Assembly: GCA_922989275.2 (NCBI GenBank)
Contig: OV277867.1
Coordinates: 41,034,070-41,098,069 of the forward strand
DNA length: 64,000 nucleotides
Reading direction: 5' to 3'
DNA from: Gari tellinella
Taxonomy: Eukaryota > Mollusca > Bivalvia > Cardiida > Psammobiidae
The notes under the pieces: generated by a model
Database searches by the model: none
What the model saw: the letters and a program-made list of their open reading frames with translations, nothing else
Told to the model about the DNA's origin: nothing
Position numbers and translations under genes: made by a program
Part shown: positions 10,867 to 22,979 of the stretch, in pieces
Layout: the number at the start of each line of letters is the position of its first letter
Position numbering within the stretch: position 1 is the stretch's first letter

Positions 10867-12257
10867 GGTGGTTCGCAGGTCAGCTTATTCTGTGTTAGAA
10901 TTCTTTGAAACCTTGATTAAATTGAAATATACCATATGGAGAGTGAAAAATCGTTAAAATAAAAAAAAGTTACAGTGCCTTTTTTTTTCTGACAGGACTT
11001 TTTGTAAAAAAAAGCTTCTTTTTTAATAAACAGGAATATTTTCTTTATAGAATGATATAACTCAATAATTTCTGTACATTCAAGTAAACTGTACATGGAC
11101 TATAAGATATTGGGCAAACAAAAGTATTTCATGACATATTTTCTGGAAAAATCAATGTTTTAAAAAAGTCAAATTCTGAAAATCTCAAATTACAAAAAAT
11201 CTAGCTGTTTAACATACACTAATTTTACTCTTATTAGATAGATATAACTTAATAGTCACAAAAATTTAATGAAAATCTACAGTAGAATTTACATTTTATA
11301 AATGATTTCCTGAAATTCTGACAAAATCTTAACACAAAACGAGTAACCTCGCTTGAGTTAAAAGTAATAATAATATACCAAGTTAAAGTCTACTTTCAGT
11401 CCGAATGACCGCTCAGCCGACTGTACATATACTCCCCTGATCATCGAGCCATCTTGCCTATGAGCACTGCTAACATATGGCGCAGTCAAATGCAGCCGCA
11501 GTACCGACTCAGACCCTTCACAGGTACCCATTTTAACCCCTGGGTGAAGAGGAGCAATTCGCGGTACATGTCTTGCTCAAGAACATTCCTGTAAATCATC
11601 GGGGAATCGAAAATCCCCTAGTCAGACCGCTGGTCCGGCTGGGGATCGAACTCACGACCCCTGGTACCGTAGTCCAAGGTGTTAACCATTGGGCCACTAC
11701 CGCCGGTTCAACTTTAAAATGCCGTCAGCTCTAAATAATACCATAAGTCAAACCTGTAATAAGGGACCATTGAATACGGTAGCCTGTAGATCTTTAAAGG
11801 CAAGTGACTGCTTAATGCATAACAAAAGTAATGCATTAAAGCTCCTTTAGGATCTATCTTTTAGCATTACATTTGTCCTGTGTTAAGCTGCCATCTGTTA
11901 TATAGGCTATAAATCCTCACAAATTTAGCTGTCACTTGACTATACTTGCATCTGATATTATTCATTATTAATAGACTAAACATAGCCTGTCCTTTGATCA
12001 CTGCGTTATGAATTGACTAGTCACTAAAATCGGACAATTTGTTAAAAAAAAAAGTTTTGAAGCGAGTGGGAATCGAACCTAGAACCTATGGATTGCAAGT
12101 CAATCACCGTATCAACTGCGCTAACAGAGACGACACTGAAGCAGATCAAACTTTTCTTTATCTAAATTTTCTACTATAAGCACGTGCCGCAAAGATCAGG
12201 TGAAAGTCATCAGCATTTCCGGAACTCGAGATGCGGGCCGCCCGCTGTCGAACCACC
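10867..12257 (-). mobile_element. Element K copy 2, inverted, with SINE inside
   Basis: TTAA at 10863-10866 and 12258-12261; termini GGTGGTTCG / CGAACCACC. Reverse complement of copy 1 over its whole length, except that copy 2 carries a 347-nt SINE and lacks the LINE. The two copies lie head to head across about 3.3 kb. Confidence 0.82.
11360..11706 (-). mobile_element. tRNA-derived SINE
   Basis: Read on the minus strand it begins CCGGCGGTAGTGG, has A box TAGTGGCCCAATGG, B box GGTCGTGAGTTCGATCCCC and an acceptor-like GCCGG partner, then a unique body and an ATT-rich tail at the left end. It is absent from element K copy 1, which gives the empty site. Target duplication is not clear. Confidence 0.82.
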
Positions 12258-12463
12258 TTAAGAAATATCGAACTCACTCTCAGACTGGTTTGATAGTTAA
12301 CAGTGTTACATCAGAATCCAAACTGTTTGCAAAGCCGACTGTAGATAGTCGCTTCTTGCAGTGAAATGGGTAAATGTAAGCAAAAGACTGTAAATAACCT
12401 TGCACATTGTTGCAGACGACAAAATTTACAGACGACAGTCACATAGCACGCCGTAATGGTATA

Positions 12464-12992
12464 CAGATGAGAAGACGTTATTCGGTGTATGCTAAAACTA
12501 TATTGTCCATTGAAAACAGTTTGGTACAGTAGAGAATCTGTTATTTTTTCCCGTTTAAACGCAAACGTACGCAAACGCAAAGCACTAAAACGTAGAAAAG
12601 AACAACTTTTGGACAATTCTGATAATTCTTGTTTATCTTGGTGGCAAACAGTTTGAAGCCTGATCAGACGCCGGGTTACACGGCGTCTGATCTGGCTCCA
12701 AACTGTTTGCACTGCAAATAATAGTTTTAGCGTAAACGCGTTTATTGGGAAAGAATAACAGATTCTCTACTGTACCTGATCAGACGCCGAGTAACACGGC
12801 GTCTGATCAGGCTCCAAACTGTTCGTTACTCAGATCAAAATTAATACAACAACAAAAACAACAACAACAACAACATTACCTTTATGTTGTAATAGACAAA
12901 ATTGTCAAAAAGTTTTTATTTCTAACATTTTGTTGCAGTACGTTTGCGTTTCGTATGCGTTTTAACGGGGAAGAATAACGTATTTTCAATTG
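12464..12992 (-). mobile_element. Family A-type host element carrying a nested family A copy
   Basis: Left end CAGATGAGAAGACGTTATTC, right end AACGTATTTTCAATTG. Its hairpin is cut by the element at 12527-12772 between CAGTTTGG and CCTGATCAG with a TA on each side. Confidence 0.78.
12527..12772 (+). mobile_element. Family A MITE nested in another
   Basis: CAGTAGAGAATCTG / CAGATTCTCTACTG with TA at 12525-12526 and 12773-12774. The insertion splits the host hairpin, proving TA as target. Confidence 0.9.
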
Positions 12993-13123
12993 TACCTGAA
13001 AAGAGAACATTACCGCACACCGTGCCATGGTACACATGTGCACCACATATACACTATTGTCATACCGACTGCCTAAAGTAAATAGACCGCATTTATCATC
13101 TTTGATATAAGTTGATATCTTAA

Positions 13124-13340
13124 ACCCTTCACTGCAATTACGTTATCAATTTTTGAACAACTATCGTCTGTTCACCAGAATTATCGTCTGCTTTTATTTC
13201 TCAAATGTTTGGATATTTTGACTTAAGAAATGTTGACATTAATATCAAATAGTTAAAATCGTGATCAGACGTCGCGTTACGCGCCGTCTGATAACGATCC
13301 AAACTGTTTGCAAATAACTATTTTACTCGGCGTATACATG
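13124..13340 (+). mobile_element. Family B MITE, right end unclear
   Basis: TTAA at 13120-13123, ACCCTTCACTGC terminus, ATCGTCTG boxes, hairpin 13262-13313 with GACGTCGCGTTACGCGCCGTC core. Confidence 0.65.
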
Positions 13341-13374
13341 TACGATTCGGTTTGTTTATCTGATACATCTTTAG

Positions 13375-13740
13375 CGCGTTCAAGTACAGTATCAGCGAAC
13401 AGCAACGTTAACCGATGCAAACAACCCATATAGTACGACATCTAACGTTCACCAATACTCTTCAATAATAACTCATTGCGCCCCCATGTTTATTAACTTT
13501 TCAAGGGTACGAACGATTTATGTACGATTCGGAATAACACTCGCAAAAGTGTACTAATCAACTGAAATGCATCAATTTTACCGCATATAAAAATTAGATG
13601 TAGCTGCTCAGATGTAAGCTGCTTTGTTTGATACATTAAGTATCGTAAACTGTTGGTTTATTGATGAGAAATTAAGTCGGGACTGTTCGCTGGTTTTATT
13701 AAATTCATTTGGTCGCCATTTGGTTTCCTTTGTTGGCGAT
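13375..13740 (-). repeat. Interspersed repeat R, copy 1
   Basis: About 365 nt, matches the reverse complement of 58078-58440, from GCGTTCAAGTAC to the GGTCGCCATTTG end. No terminal repeats or ORF. Confidence 0.8.
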
Positions 13741-14233
13741 GGCTAACTACCTCTGAGGCCGATCGTGCCGTTCGCAATCGGTAACAGCCAAACGGTCGTT
13801 AAAGTTAAATTGTTACCGTTTTCTGATGCAATCGATGCAATCGATACGGTACTTGAACGCGCTACAGACACACATTTACCGATAAACCAACATTTAACAA
13901 TGCTACAGTACACCACATCCGCCAAACATTATGTGCTCAACAAAATAATAAAGTGTATTCTTTAGGGACGTTAAAACACGAAATTAGCCCTTATATAGCT
14001 GCCATATCGTCTGTCTGCTTTGAATATATCGTCTGCAAATTTTGAAAAATAAATTTAGCCTTATGCCTTTTTAATCGAAGAAACAGAAAGTTGAGAGTAC
14101 GTTATTTTTTCAATTAAAATGAAACAAAACTAAACGTAATCGCAATGCTGTGTTGTATTATAAATTTTGAAAACTATAAACTTAGATATGTCTTTGCGTT
14201 CAGTAATTAATTGGCAAAAGATAAACGATAACT

Positions 14234-14599
14234 AGAGGATAATCAATTCATTGGGAATGATGTGAAAAACATATCACGAGAATGGGTTGTTATCTGTTTA
14301 AAAACGAGTCCACAGGAAGAGTTTTTTAACCAGATAACAAACCATTCGAGTGATACATTATATATATATATATTTTTTCATATCCATCCAAAGGAACTGA
14401 TTATTATATTTATTATATACATAGAGTAAACACATAAAATTAATTGTTTACGCGCGACGTCGACGTGACGTCACAAAAATTATATCGTTACTGCAAAAGT
14501 AATATCAACCCTAGTGATGATCATTTATCAACTGTGGCTCATATTTGAAATTTATCTAACTGAGAAATCTCTATAAATCATCGATAGGTATATAATAAA
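14234..14599 (+). repeat. Palindromic repeat L, copy 1
   Basis: Begins AGAGGATAATCAATT; foldback ATCACGAGAATGGGTTGTTAT against ATAACAAACCATTCGAGTGAT around GAGTCCACAGGAAGAG; then a DNA segment with GTGACGTCAC. Matches 30146-30501. Confidence 0.8.
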
Positions 14600-14639
14600 T
14601 GATGATATCAAATGAGATAGGTGTCTGATTAATCCACTG

Positions 14640-14860
14640 AACCCTAGTGGCGCATGTATGTGTCCTTTACAATCAGTGTACTTGTTAAGGGTACATTAGT
14701 CCTATAAAACAGTATAGACCTAGATAAGAGGGCTCCTATATGATCCCTCTGAACAGGACCAGCACTGTTTGTCATTTTGCAATATAGTGTGTAAACAACT
14801 CTAAATACGGTACAATCTCTCTCTCTTTCTCTCTCACCTCCTCTCTCCATCTCTTGTTTC
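14640..14860. repeat. Diverged module 1 repeat and (CT)n tract
   Basis: AAACAGTATAGACCTAGATAA, GAGGGCTCC and its mirror up to CAGCACTGTTTG at 14769; a TCTCTC tract at 14813-14850. Related to the satellite unit at 3817-5300. Confidence 0.65.
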
Positions 14861-14919
14861 GTTCATTCAAATATGTTTCATATTTTGTTTGCCATTGTTC
14901 CATTGTTTATATACATTGT

Positions 14920-15206
14920 AGGGGAAGGGTCGAATCTAATGTTGAGAGAACTTGTGACCCGACCCCATTTCCTTATGTATATGGAAATAAAATATGTTTA
15001 AACTATCTCTCTTTAACGACCACTTAAACAAAGGCTAAATAATTATATAAAAGACAGGTGACAGCTTAAATCAAGGTGATAGTAAACAAAGAAAGCTCTT
15101 TCATAAGCTTTCTGTTTTCCTGTCATCCTGCTTTAAGAAGTCACCTATTGTTAACACCTAATAATTATCACATTTATGTGGTCGTAATAGAAAGGTTTTA
15201 CTGTAT
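14920..15206. mobile_element. LINE-like 3' end abutting a family D MITE
   Basis: 14930-15000 reads like a LINE 3' end (GTGACCCGACCCC, then AATAAAATATG). 15001-15206 is family D with a weak left terminus, hairpin GAAAGCTC/GAGC region, and right end AATAGAAAGGTTTTACTG. Confidence 0.6.
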
Positions 15207-15359
15207 ATAAAGTCAAAACTGACAAAACGTAGCTGTAAAAACAGAATTGTTTGATGTTACATGGGTCAAAAGGAAAAGCAGATAGCACCCAGTCTTCCGC
15301 CACCGTCTTCCCACAAATACCTTTTTGGCAGGCCTACGCCTTAACGTAAATTAGAAATA

Positions 15360-15564
15360 CAGTAAAACCTCTCTATTACGACCACTAAATTGTTTTAATT
15401 ATTAGTTGCTTACGACAGGTGACTGCTTCAAGCAATGTGACAGTAAAACAGAAAGCTCCATTAGGAGCTTTCTGTTGTACTGTAACCTTGCTTTTAGCTG
15501 TCACCTGTCTTTTATACATTCAATTAGCCTCCGAGTTAGTGGTCGTAATAGAGAGGCTTTACTG
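15360..15564 (+). mobile_element. Family D MITE
   Basis: TA at 15358-15359 and 15565-15566; termini CAGTAAAACCTCTCTATTAC and its inverse, then GACCAC. Internal hairpin module 2 at about 15427-15507: GTGACAG..CAGAAAGCTCC and mirror. TA target. Confidence 0.88.
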
Positions 15565-15649
15565 TACAGGTATATTTAGTCAAATTGATATTTGATCCCA
15601 TTTCAGTTGAAACATATTTTATTACCATTTATTTGAACAACCATGTATA

Positions 15650-15894
15650 CAGTGGAGATAACGTTATTCTTTCCCAATAAACGCGTTTACGCTAAAAGTA
15701 TTATTTGCAATGCAAAGAGTTTGGAGCCAGATCAGACGCCGGGTAACCCGGCGTCTGATCAGGCACCAAACTGTTTGCCACCAATATAAACATGAACTAT
15801 CAGAATTGTCCAAAAGTTGCACTTTTTACGTTTTAGTGCTCTGCGTTTGCGTACGTTTGCGTTTAAACGGGAAAGAATAACATTTTCTCCACTG
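15650..15894 (-). mobile_element. Family A MITE
   Basis: TA flanked; CAGTGGAGATAACGTTATTC / CATTTTCTCCACTG; full hairpin. Confidence 0.9.
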
Positions 15895-16009
15895 TAGCCC
15901 AAGTGCAAATTCCAGGTTAACAAAGTACCAATAAACGAGCAAAAGGGTTGGACAACACGTTCTGCCAATATTAGTAACGGCCCTCTCCCCACCATTGGTT
16001 TACCCAGAG

Positions 16010-16169
16010 TCTAATGGTTATTGCAAACAGTTTATCCTGCATGCGTCACGCGGTATTTGATCAGGATCCAAACTGGTTGGAACTCATGTCAATATTTCTT
16101 AAGTTAAGTTTTAGAAATAAAATCAGAGTCCAGTTGCTTAGAATTAATGACGTCATGGCAGTGAAGGGG
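16010..16169 (+). mobile_element. Family B MITE, left end missing
   Basis: Degenerate hairpin 16025-16081, then ATGACGTCATGGCAGTGAAG GGG before TTAA at 16170-16173. Confidence 0.7.
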
Positions 16170-16633
16170 TTAAATGTGGTGGTACTTTTGGGGCGTCTGA
16201 TATCTCTAAACTTTAAAAGTACATGTACTCCATTAGTTCGAGACAAAAATACGTTTTTTCTACATTAAACAGGCTTCTATATCTCCAAGGCGTTAAAGGC
16301 TAAAGACTCAATTTCAGATTGCAATGAATGACTTCTTGACACTAGACAAACTGATTTTTTTTAGATACACAACAAGGGAGATACTTAGATCATTTCTACC
16401 TCGTACCATGAAACAGTGAACTTAGAATAAGCTTGACAGAATTACTTCCCCTCGAAAACATAATATTATCTAGCGTATTCTCCGTGGAAACGATATTCAC
16501 TTTAAGACAATGCCAAACAGTTTCAAAGGCTTCTCTTTAAAGATCTCTTAAGGGTGTACATGTATCAAAACCATAAGCGATTTTTTCAAAGTATTAAATT
16601 TAGTTTCTATCATTGTTTTTTTGGAAGAGCTAT

Positions 16634-18037
16634 GTTGAACCTTATATGTCACAAAAACTTATATGTTACAATTGTGACGTATACGTTTTGTGACATATAA
16701 GGCTCTACAAAGAGAACTTATATAACGCTCTACGAAAAGAACCTTATATGTCACAAAAACGTATACGTCACAATTGGGACGTATACGTGCGAATTCATCA
16801 CAATGAGGGTTGCCACAGCCACGTATATGTCACAACGTGACTTTTTGATAGGGTTGCATTAGAACCGTATATGTCACAAAATTGCGATTTTTTCACAACG
16901 TGATTTTTTGATAGGGTTGACATTAGAAACGTATAATTGTTTGTTTATTATAGTGTCACCCCTAGCGAAGTAGGGTTGTCACATTTGTGACGTATACGTT
17001 TTGTGACAAATAAGACTCTAACAAAAACGTATATGTCACAATGTGACTTTTTGATAGGGTCGACAGTAGAAACGTGTAAAAGTTTGTTTATTATAGTGTC
17101 TTTAGGGATACTCCGGCAGGAACCTATGGGAGATGCTCTTTTCAGTATATAATTATCTTGAAAACGTCCATACTATATCTGAAAACTGTATCTCGTTTCA
17201 GTCAAATAACTTCTCTTTCAGACCTATTTTTTAACCCTCGCATGGCAATGTAAACTGTGTATTACTTTGGAGCAATTAACACAGCGATGCTTGAGAGACC
17301 TCGCTCTTCTTTCTTCGTTCATTGAGAAGGAGAAAAAGAAGAAGAAGAAGAAGTAGAAGAAGAAATACTTCTTTAATATATGTTATAAGAAGAAAGTAGT
17401 TTACCAATGACTGCTACCTCTGGGCTGTGGATGATGTAGGTCTAAATGGCAGTTCTTGAGTTTTACCATTGACCTTGTGCCTGTCTGGTAGATCTTGCTG
17501 GTAGGGATTGTCCAATCGCTTTGAAACCATTTGGCTAGGGATCTATAGTGTAATTCTTGGACAGCTTTATGTTTATGAACTAAAGGTGTACCGTGGCGAT
17601 GGATTATTCAGTACTCAACCAAACAACACGGAGAGTATTGTTTTAAACACTATAATAAGCAAACTTTTATACCTTTCTACTGTCTACCCTATCAAAAAGT
17701 CACGTTGTGACATATACGTGTTGTTAGAGCCTTAAATGTCACAAAACGTATACGTCCAAATGTGACTGGCCCTACTTCGCTAGGGGTGGTACTATAATAA
17801 ACAATGACACTATAATAAACAAACATTTATACGTTTCTAATGTCAAACCTATCAAAAAGTCACGTTGTGAAAAATTCGCAATTTTGTGACATATACGGTT
17901 CTAATGTCAACCCTATCAAAAAGTCACGTTGTGACACATACGTGGCTGTCGCAACCGCCTTGTGATGAATTCGCACGTATACGTCACAATTGTGACAAAT
18001 TGTGACATATAAGTTTTTGTGACATATAAGGTTCAAC
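16634..18037. repeat. 1.4-kb foldback element
   Basis: Termini GTTGAACCTTATATGTCAC and its inverse at 18019-18037. Left arm about 16634-17110 and right arm about 17650-18037 carry the same set of short motifs (CGTATACGTCACAA, CACCCCTAGCGAAGTAGGG) in mirror order. The spacer holds a (GAA)n tract at 17330-17365. No transposase ORF. Confidence 0.8.
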
Positions 18038-18039
18038 CG

Positions 18040-19400
18040 AGCTATTTATGATGAATAAAAAAATGAAAAAAATATATATGTTGGTGTCCTTTTTTAAGCT
18101 ACAGCGATTTGAAAAAGGTTGGTCAAATTTGGATTTTTTTTCTTCAAATTTTACCCATTCAGAGTACAAGCTTCAGTAAAATCTATTTCAAAACAAAACA
18201 AACATGGTAATTTGGGTTTTCTTTATTTGTTTCATGTCTATGGTGGTATTTTTACATATAGAAACCAAAATTTAGACAAAGCAGGCACCAGGTTTGAACA
18301 ATATGGATCCTCAAATATCAAAAATATGCTTTTTATAGGGCATAGTTTTAATAGATTTTTTATTTTATGAAAAAAAGTAAAAAAGTTTGAAGATGAAATA
18401 GTTCTAGTATTAAACTTTTTCTTATATTCTACCAAATGAAAGCCAATGCTAAGGCAGTTCAAAATATGAAAAGAAATTGAAAGGTCAGTGTTGAAAGTTT
18501 TGAGTTATTAAAGTAAAAACAGTTACCTCCCCTTACAAAATTTACCAAAAAAGTACCATATCGATGATATTTAGAGCTTTATAAATTTCACATTTGGTGC
18601 CTGCTTTTTCTTAAATTAGCTTTTGTATGAAGATATACTATCATAGATAGGAAATAAATAACACAAAACCAAATTATCATATTTGTTTTCATTTAAAATG
18701 GATTTTATTGAAGCGGGCTGTTTGAAAAGGACAAAATAAGAGAAAGTGGGTGGGGTAAATTTTACACGGCCGTAGAGTCAACTGTTGTTCACCAACATGT
18801 ACACTTTTTCTATTTTTTCATTCATCTTAAATAGCTCTTCAATACAAAACCATCATAGAGTGTTTTCATATACTTTGAAAATTTCCCATATTCATGACAT
18901 TGATTCACCTTTAAATTCGTGTCTACTACACGTAGGGTAAAGGGAATGGTGATAAACTTTCTACATTACTTTCGTTCTGCAATAAAGTGTCTTACAAGGG
19001 CATTTTGGTGTAGCAATACTTGTAAAATAGGTAGATTATAAATGTTAAGTGATGGCCAAAATATTGTACACATATTATGACTACCTTATTTTCACCAGTC
19101 TTGTAGATCTTCAACACTTTGTTTTAACTTGTATCACTCATACTAAGCTATCGTCTTCTTAGATAGTGTTGTCTGCGAAATAGTTTTAAGTCAATATTCA
19201 ATAGTATGTATCTTTTTCTGATGGAAACATGGTTTTATTTATTTTAACTACTGTAACATTTATATCCAAATGTCGAACATATACGACGTGACAAATCTGA
19301 TATCGGGTCAAACTGCGTCTGATTTAGATACAAATTGTTAACAAAGGGTTTCAGATAACGCATTATAAAAGGGTTAAATTCTGAATGATTAAAGATTTAA
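18040..19400. repeat. AT-rich interspersed repeat, no gene
   Basis: 18230-18480 matches 40650-40780 in inverted orientation, and GGTGCCTG..GTATGAAGATAT segments at about 18596 and 40835 match in direct orientation. ORFs in it on both strands (FHLVEYKK) are shared repeat translations. From 18700 to 19400 I see nothing else except a half hairpin near 19300. Confidence 0.55.
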
Positions 19401-19406
19401 TGCTTA

Positions 19407-19651
19407 CAGTGGAGAATCTGTTATTCTTTCCCGTTTAAACGCAAACGTACGCAAACGCAAAGCACTAAAGCGTAGAAAAGAACAACTTTTGGACAATTCT
19501 GATATTTCATGTTTATCTTGGTGGCAAACAATTTGGAGCCTGATCAGACGCCGGTTACCCGGCGTCTGATCTGGCTCCAAACTGTTTGCACTGCAAATAA
19601 TAGATTCAGCTTAAACGCGTTTATTGGGAAAGAATAACACATTCTCCACTG
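19407..19651 (+). mobile_element. Family A MITE
   Basis: TA flanked; CAGTGGAGAATCTG / CACATTCTCCACTG; hairpin core CGCCGGTTACCCGGCG, one G short. Confidence 0.9.
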
Positions 19652-20241
19652 TATCATGTTAACTTTTCCCCACCATTAAATTACCCAGCGTCTGACCAGG
19701 CTCCATTCTGTTTGCCACTCAGATTTAAATAATAAGAAATGTCTAAAGATTGTCATTTTCTACATTTAAGTGCATGGCGTTTCTTTTGCGAATATATCAT
19801 GGTCTAATAAATGGTTATACAATGTTACTCGCACACGTGAATAAAAACAAGTGAACAGTGTACATACATGTATAAGCCAGGATAGGTAAAAAACCAAGAC
19901 ATCTGTCTTGCTAATAAGGTTAACAAAATATTAAATAGCGTGGTACTTACCGTTGAACTTAATGAACTAAACAGGTAAGATACATTACTATAACCACAAG
20001 TAACTGCCAAATATTAAAAAAATAAATAACGAAAAGCTTAAACTTACGCTTTTCCTGGGAGATTTAGGGTATTCGTGAAATCCCTGATTTTTCAGTGATT
20101 TCACGTATTCCCTGACTGCACGTTATCCCTGTAACATATATATTTCTATATATACTGCTGAATATTTCAACAAACAGTTTAATGACCAGCACTGCAACGA
20201 GCCTGAGTCTATACTATTTTTAATGCCATATAGTGTCCATA

Positions 20242-20493
20242 CAATGGAGACAACTTTATTCTTTCTAAATAAACGCGTTTACCCCAAATTTTTATTTGCA
20301 TTTCAAACATTTTGGAGCCAGATCAGACGTTGGGTAACACGGCATCTAATCAGGCTCCAAACTGTTTGCCACTCAGATGAAAATGGATAGGCAGAAATGT
20401 CATTAAGTCATTTATACATATTGTTGTTCACAATGCGTTTGCGTTTCTAATGTGTTGAAACGGGAAATAGTACATGTAACGTCTTCGCCACTG
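20242..20493 (-). mobile_element. Family A MITE, diverged
   Basis: CAATGGAGACAACTTTATTC / GTCTTCGCCACTG with TA flanks; hairpin GACGTTGGGTAACACGGCATC is partly unpaired. Confidence 0.8.
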
Positions 20494-20731
20494 TATAATT
20501 AGACTGTGACGTGTTGGTAAAGCTGCTCGTGTTGTACATGTAACACAGGTCACATGTTCAATCCAAAGTGTACTGCCAGCCGACAAGACCTCGTTGACAA
20601 AGGACGTAAAGCTGATTGTTTGTTGATTAACGTCCTTTTCTCCCATCTATTGTCTAATTGCAAAGCACTGATACATCGGACTGCGGTTTGTTCACTGCTT
20701 TAGCTATAAAAACCCATAATGTAATAGTTGG

Positions 20732-20832
20732 AGGTTATTTCAATGATTCTTAATGATTAAGAAGCCAACAAATGAGGGAGCCTGCGACCGAATTTGGCTT
20801 CTTAATTATTAAGAAGCGTTGAAATAAACTCT
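20732..20832. repeat. Palindrome around repeated TTAATNATTAAGAAG
   Basis: TTATTTCAATGATTCTTAAT on the left mirrors ATTAAGAAGCGTTGAAATAA on the right; inner GAAGCCAA / TTGGCTTC. Spacer about 30 nt. Confidence 0.75.
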
Positions 20833-21072
20833 AACCATTTTAGTTTTTGACCCGCCCACATATGACGTCACTTCACTTCATTACCATATTTTTCTCCGCC
20901 GACAGATCCTTACACAGCCTGTTACATATATGTGTGTTTTATTACGTGTCGAAGCAACATGGCGCATGACAATTCATGTACCAAGTTGCGTCAAGAAAAT
21001 GGTTATCTTCAAAACCGACGGGAAAATGATAAAGTGTAATAGAACACACATTTGAAATATCTCATACAGGTT

Positions 21073-22630
21073 CAGGGTTCACCCTGGCTTAAAATTTTCT
21101 TGCGCCAGCACTTGCGCCAAATGAAAAAAGTTTGCGCCAAAATAATATTTTTGGAGCCAAATTTTTCGCCATTCTTTTATGTATGTTATACATACATGTG
21201 ATATTTTCTTGGACCCAAATAGGGAGATTTGGTAATTTTAATAGGGAGATTGGGGTGCCAAATAGTAATCAGTGAGTAGATAAGTCTATAGACCACTAAG
21301 AGTAAGACACTTAGACAGAGACAATTTTCACCCAGAGATATACTTTTTATAATACTGACATGGGCCTATTATTCTAGCATCTAGGCTGAAAGTTAAGCAG
21401 AATACTCTTCAGGAGCATTCTGTTTTAGTAAAAGTTTAAGCCTGCATTAAGCTAGATCTAACATCTGCTAGGATATAAGAACTATTTCTTATGGTTCTTA
21501 TATATATTATTCATTCATGACTGAGAATGAATGAAGTAGTTCAAATGGTCTAGATTTCTATCTATGGTCATTATGGAGTAGATCTAGAAAGAGTAAGCAA
21601 CTTAACAATCTGTTATTCATTAAATTATGCAAACAGTATGGATCAAGATGAGACGCGCATCATCTTATATAGATACAAACTGTTTGACACTGATATTATC
21701 TGGAAAAAAAATGCACAAAAATTAACTCAGAGAATTGTTGCAGATGACAAATTCTGCAGACGATATTTACTAGCGCCATAAAGTGGGTGTGGTTTTAACA
21801 ACGAAATAACGCGTCTTAATTTTCTACCGCGAAAACTGATTGCAACTCAATTTTACGAGCGTAATTGGTTGTAAAACCTAACTTAATAATTATACATTTG
21901 CACAAATCGTATGTAACAAACAGAAGAATTTAGGTCCAATGTTTAATTTTAATTGATTGTTAGAAAACGGCGCCGGGGAATACTTTTTAGACTAACAAAA
22001 TATACGTAGATCTAGTTCTCGTAGCAAATGTTACGGCGCCCCGTCATTTTGTACAGTATCATTTTCAAAGTATTTTTCTGTTACGTTAATATACAAAGTT
22101 TGTTGTGGTGGAAATCAATTCATGAATGATAAATTCTGATCAGCTTTCATATAAAATGTGTGTTTGTCCAGAACTTACGGACAATTATCTGATTTAATCC
22201 GACCCGTATCGGCGAGATAGATCTTTATCCTTCGCATCACCGCTTCTAAAAATTGTCGTTGAAAAGGTCTCCGATTCGGGGCGAACCTGTCAATCACTTT
22301 TTTTGATAACCAATTAGATAGCAATCTCGGCGCGTGTGGTCAAACATTGTTTGGCAGCCTGCTATTACACATGCCATTATCGACGATTGCGTAACGTGTT
22401 AACACGCATCAGTAGCGTTTGGTGATAGGCAAAGCGTGTGTATGGATTAGCCGAACTCTGAAGCCAATTTTAAGATTTTTAGAGTCGGTGAGAAAATAAA
22501 CTGTAAAATTATACGGCGACAATTCCGAAATTTCTCGGCGCCAGACACTTTCGCCGATTCGAAATTTCTGTCGCCAGAATTATTTTTTTTGCGCAAATGG
22601 CGCCGTTGGCGATGCCCAGCGGGAACCCTG
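21073..22630. mobile_element. hAT-like non-autonomous element, 1.56 kb
   Basis: Termini CAGGGTTCACCCTGG and CCAGCGGGAACCCTG, followed inward by GCGCCA-rich subterminal repeats on both sides. Flanks share only AGGTT, so the 8-nt target duplication expected for hAT is not proved. No transposase ORF; a diverged module 1 hairpin lies at about 21630-21692. Confidence 0.68.
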
Positions 22631-22635
22631 AGGTT

Positions 22636-22975
22636 GCGCTAATTAATACAGAATACATTAATGCAGAAAGCTTCTATAGGAAATTTCTGCATTAGTTTTA
22701 CCCAGCATTAATCCCCTGAAAGAGATCTCAATGATATTCATTTGTAACATTAATTACAGACGGTTGCTTAATGTAGCATAAAATAATGCAGAAATCTCCA
22801 ATAGGAACTTTCTGCATTAGTTTTGTCCAGCATTAAGCATTAAAAGGCGAACTAAAATTCACAGTTGAGCCTTGACTACAGGTGGTTGCGTAATGCAGCA
22901 TGAAATAATGCAGAAAACTCATAAATGAGCTTTCTGCATTATTTTGATCTTGCATTAAGCATTCGCCTGTCTTTA
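22636..22975 (+). repeat. Three tandem hairpin units (module 2 type)
   Basis: Units centred at about 22672, 22798 and 22925. Each is AATGCAGAAA..CTNNNNNNAG..TTTCTGCATTA within GCTTAATGCAGCA..TGCATTAAGC. Period about 126 nt. Confidence 0.82.
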
Positions 22976-22979
22976 GCGT

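Noticed and set aside
13743..13965. Two overlapping small ORFs
   Set aside because: No domain, opposite strands overlap fully, and the flank is repeat R.
14643..14850. Small protein on the minus strand
   Set aside because: Lies over a diverged hairpin repeat and a (CT)n tract.
18119..18462. Paired ORFs with FHLVEYKK
   Set aside because: The same words occur in the repeat at 40650-40780; no conserved domain and no start context.
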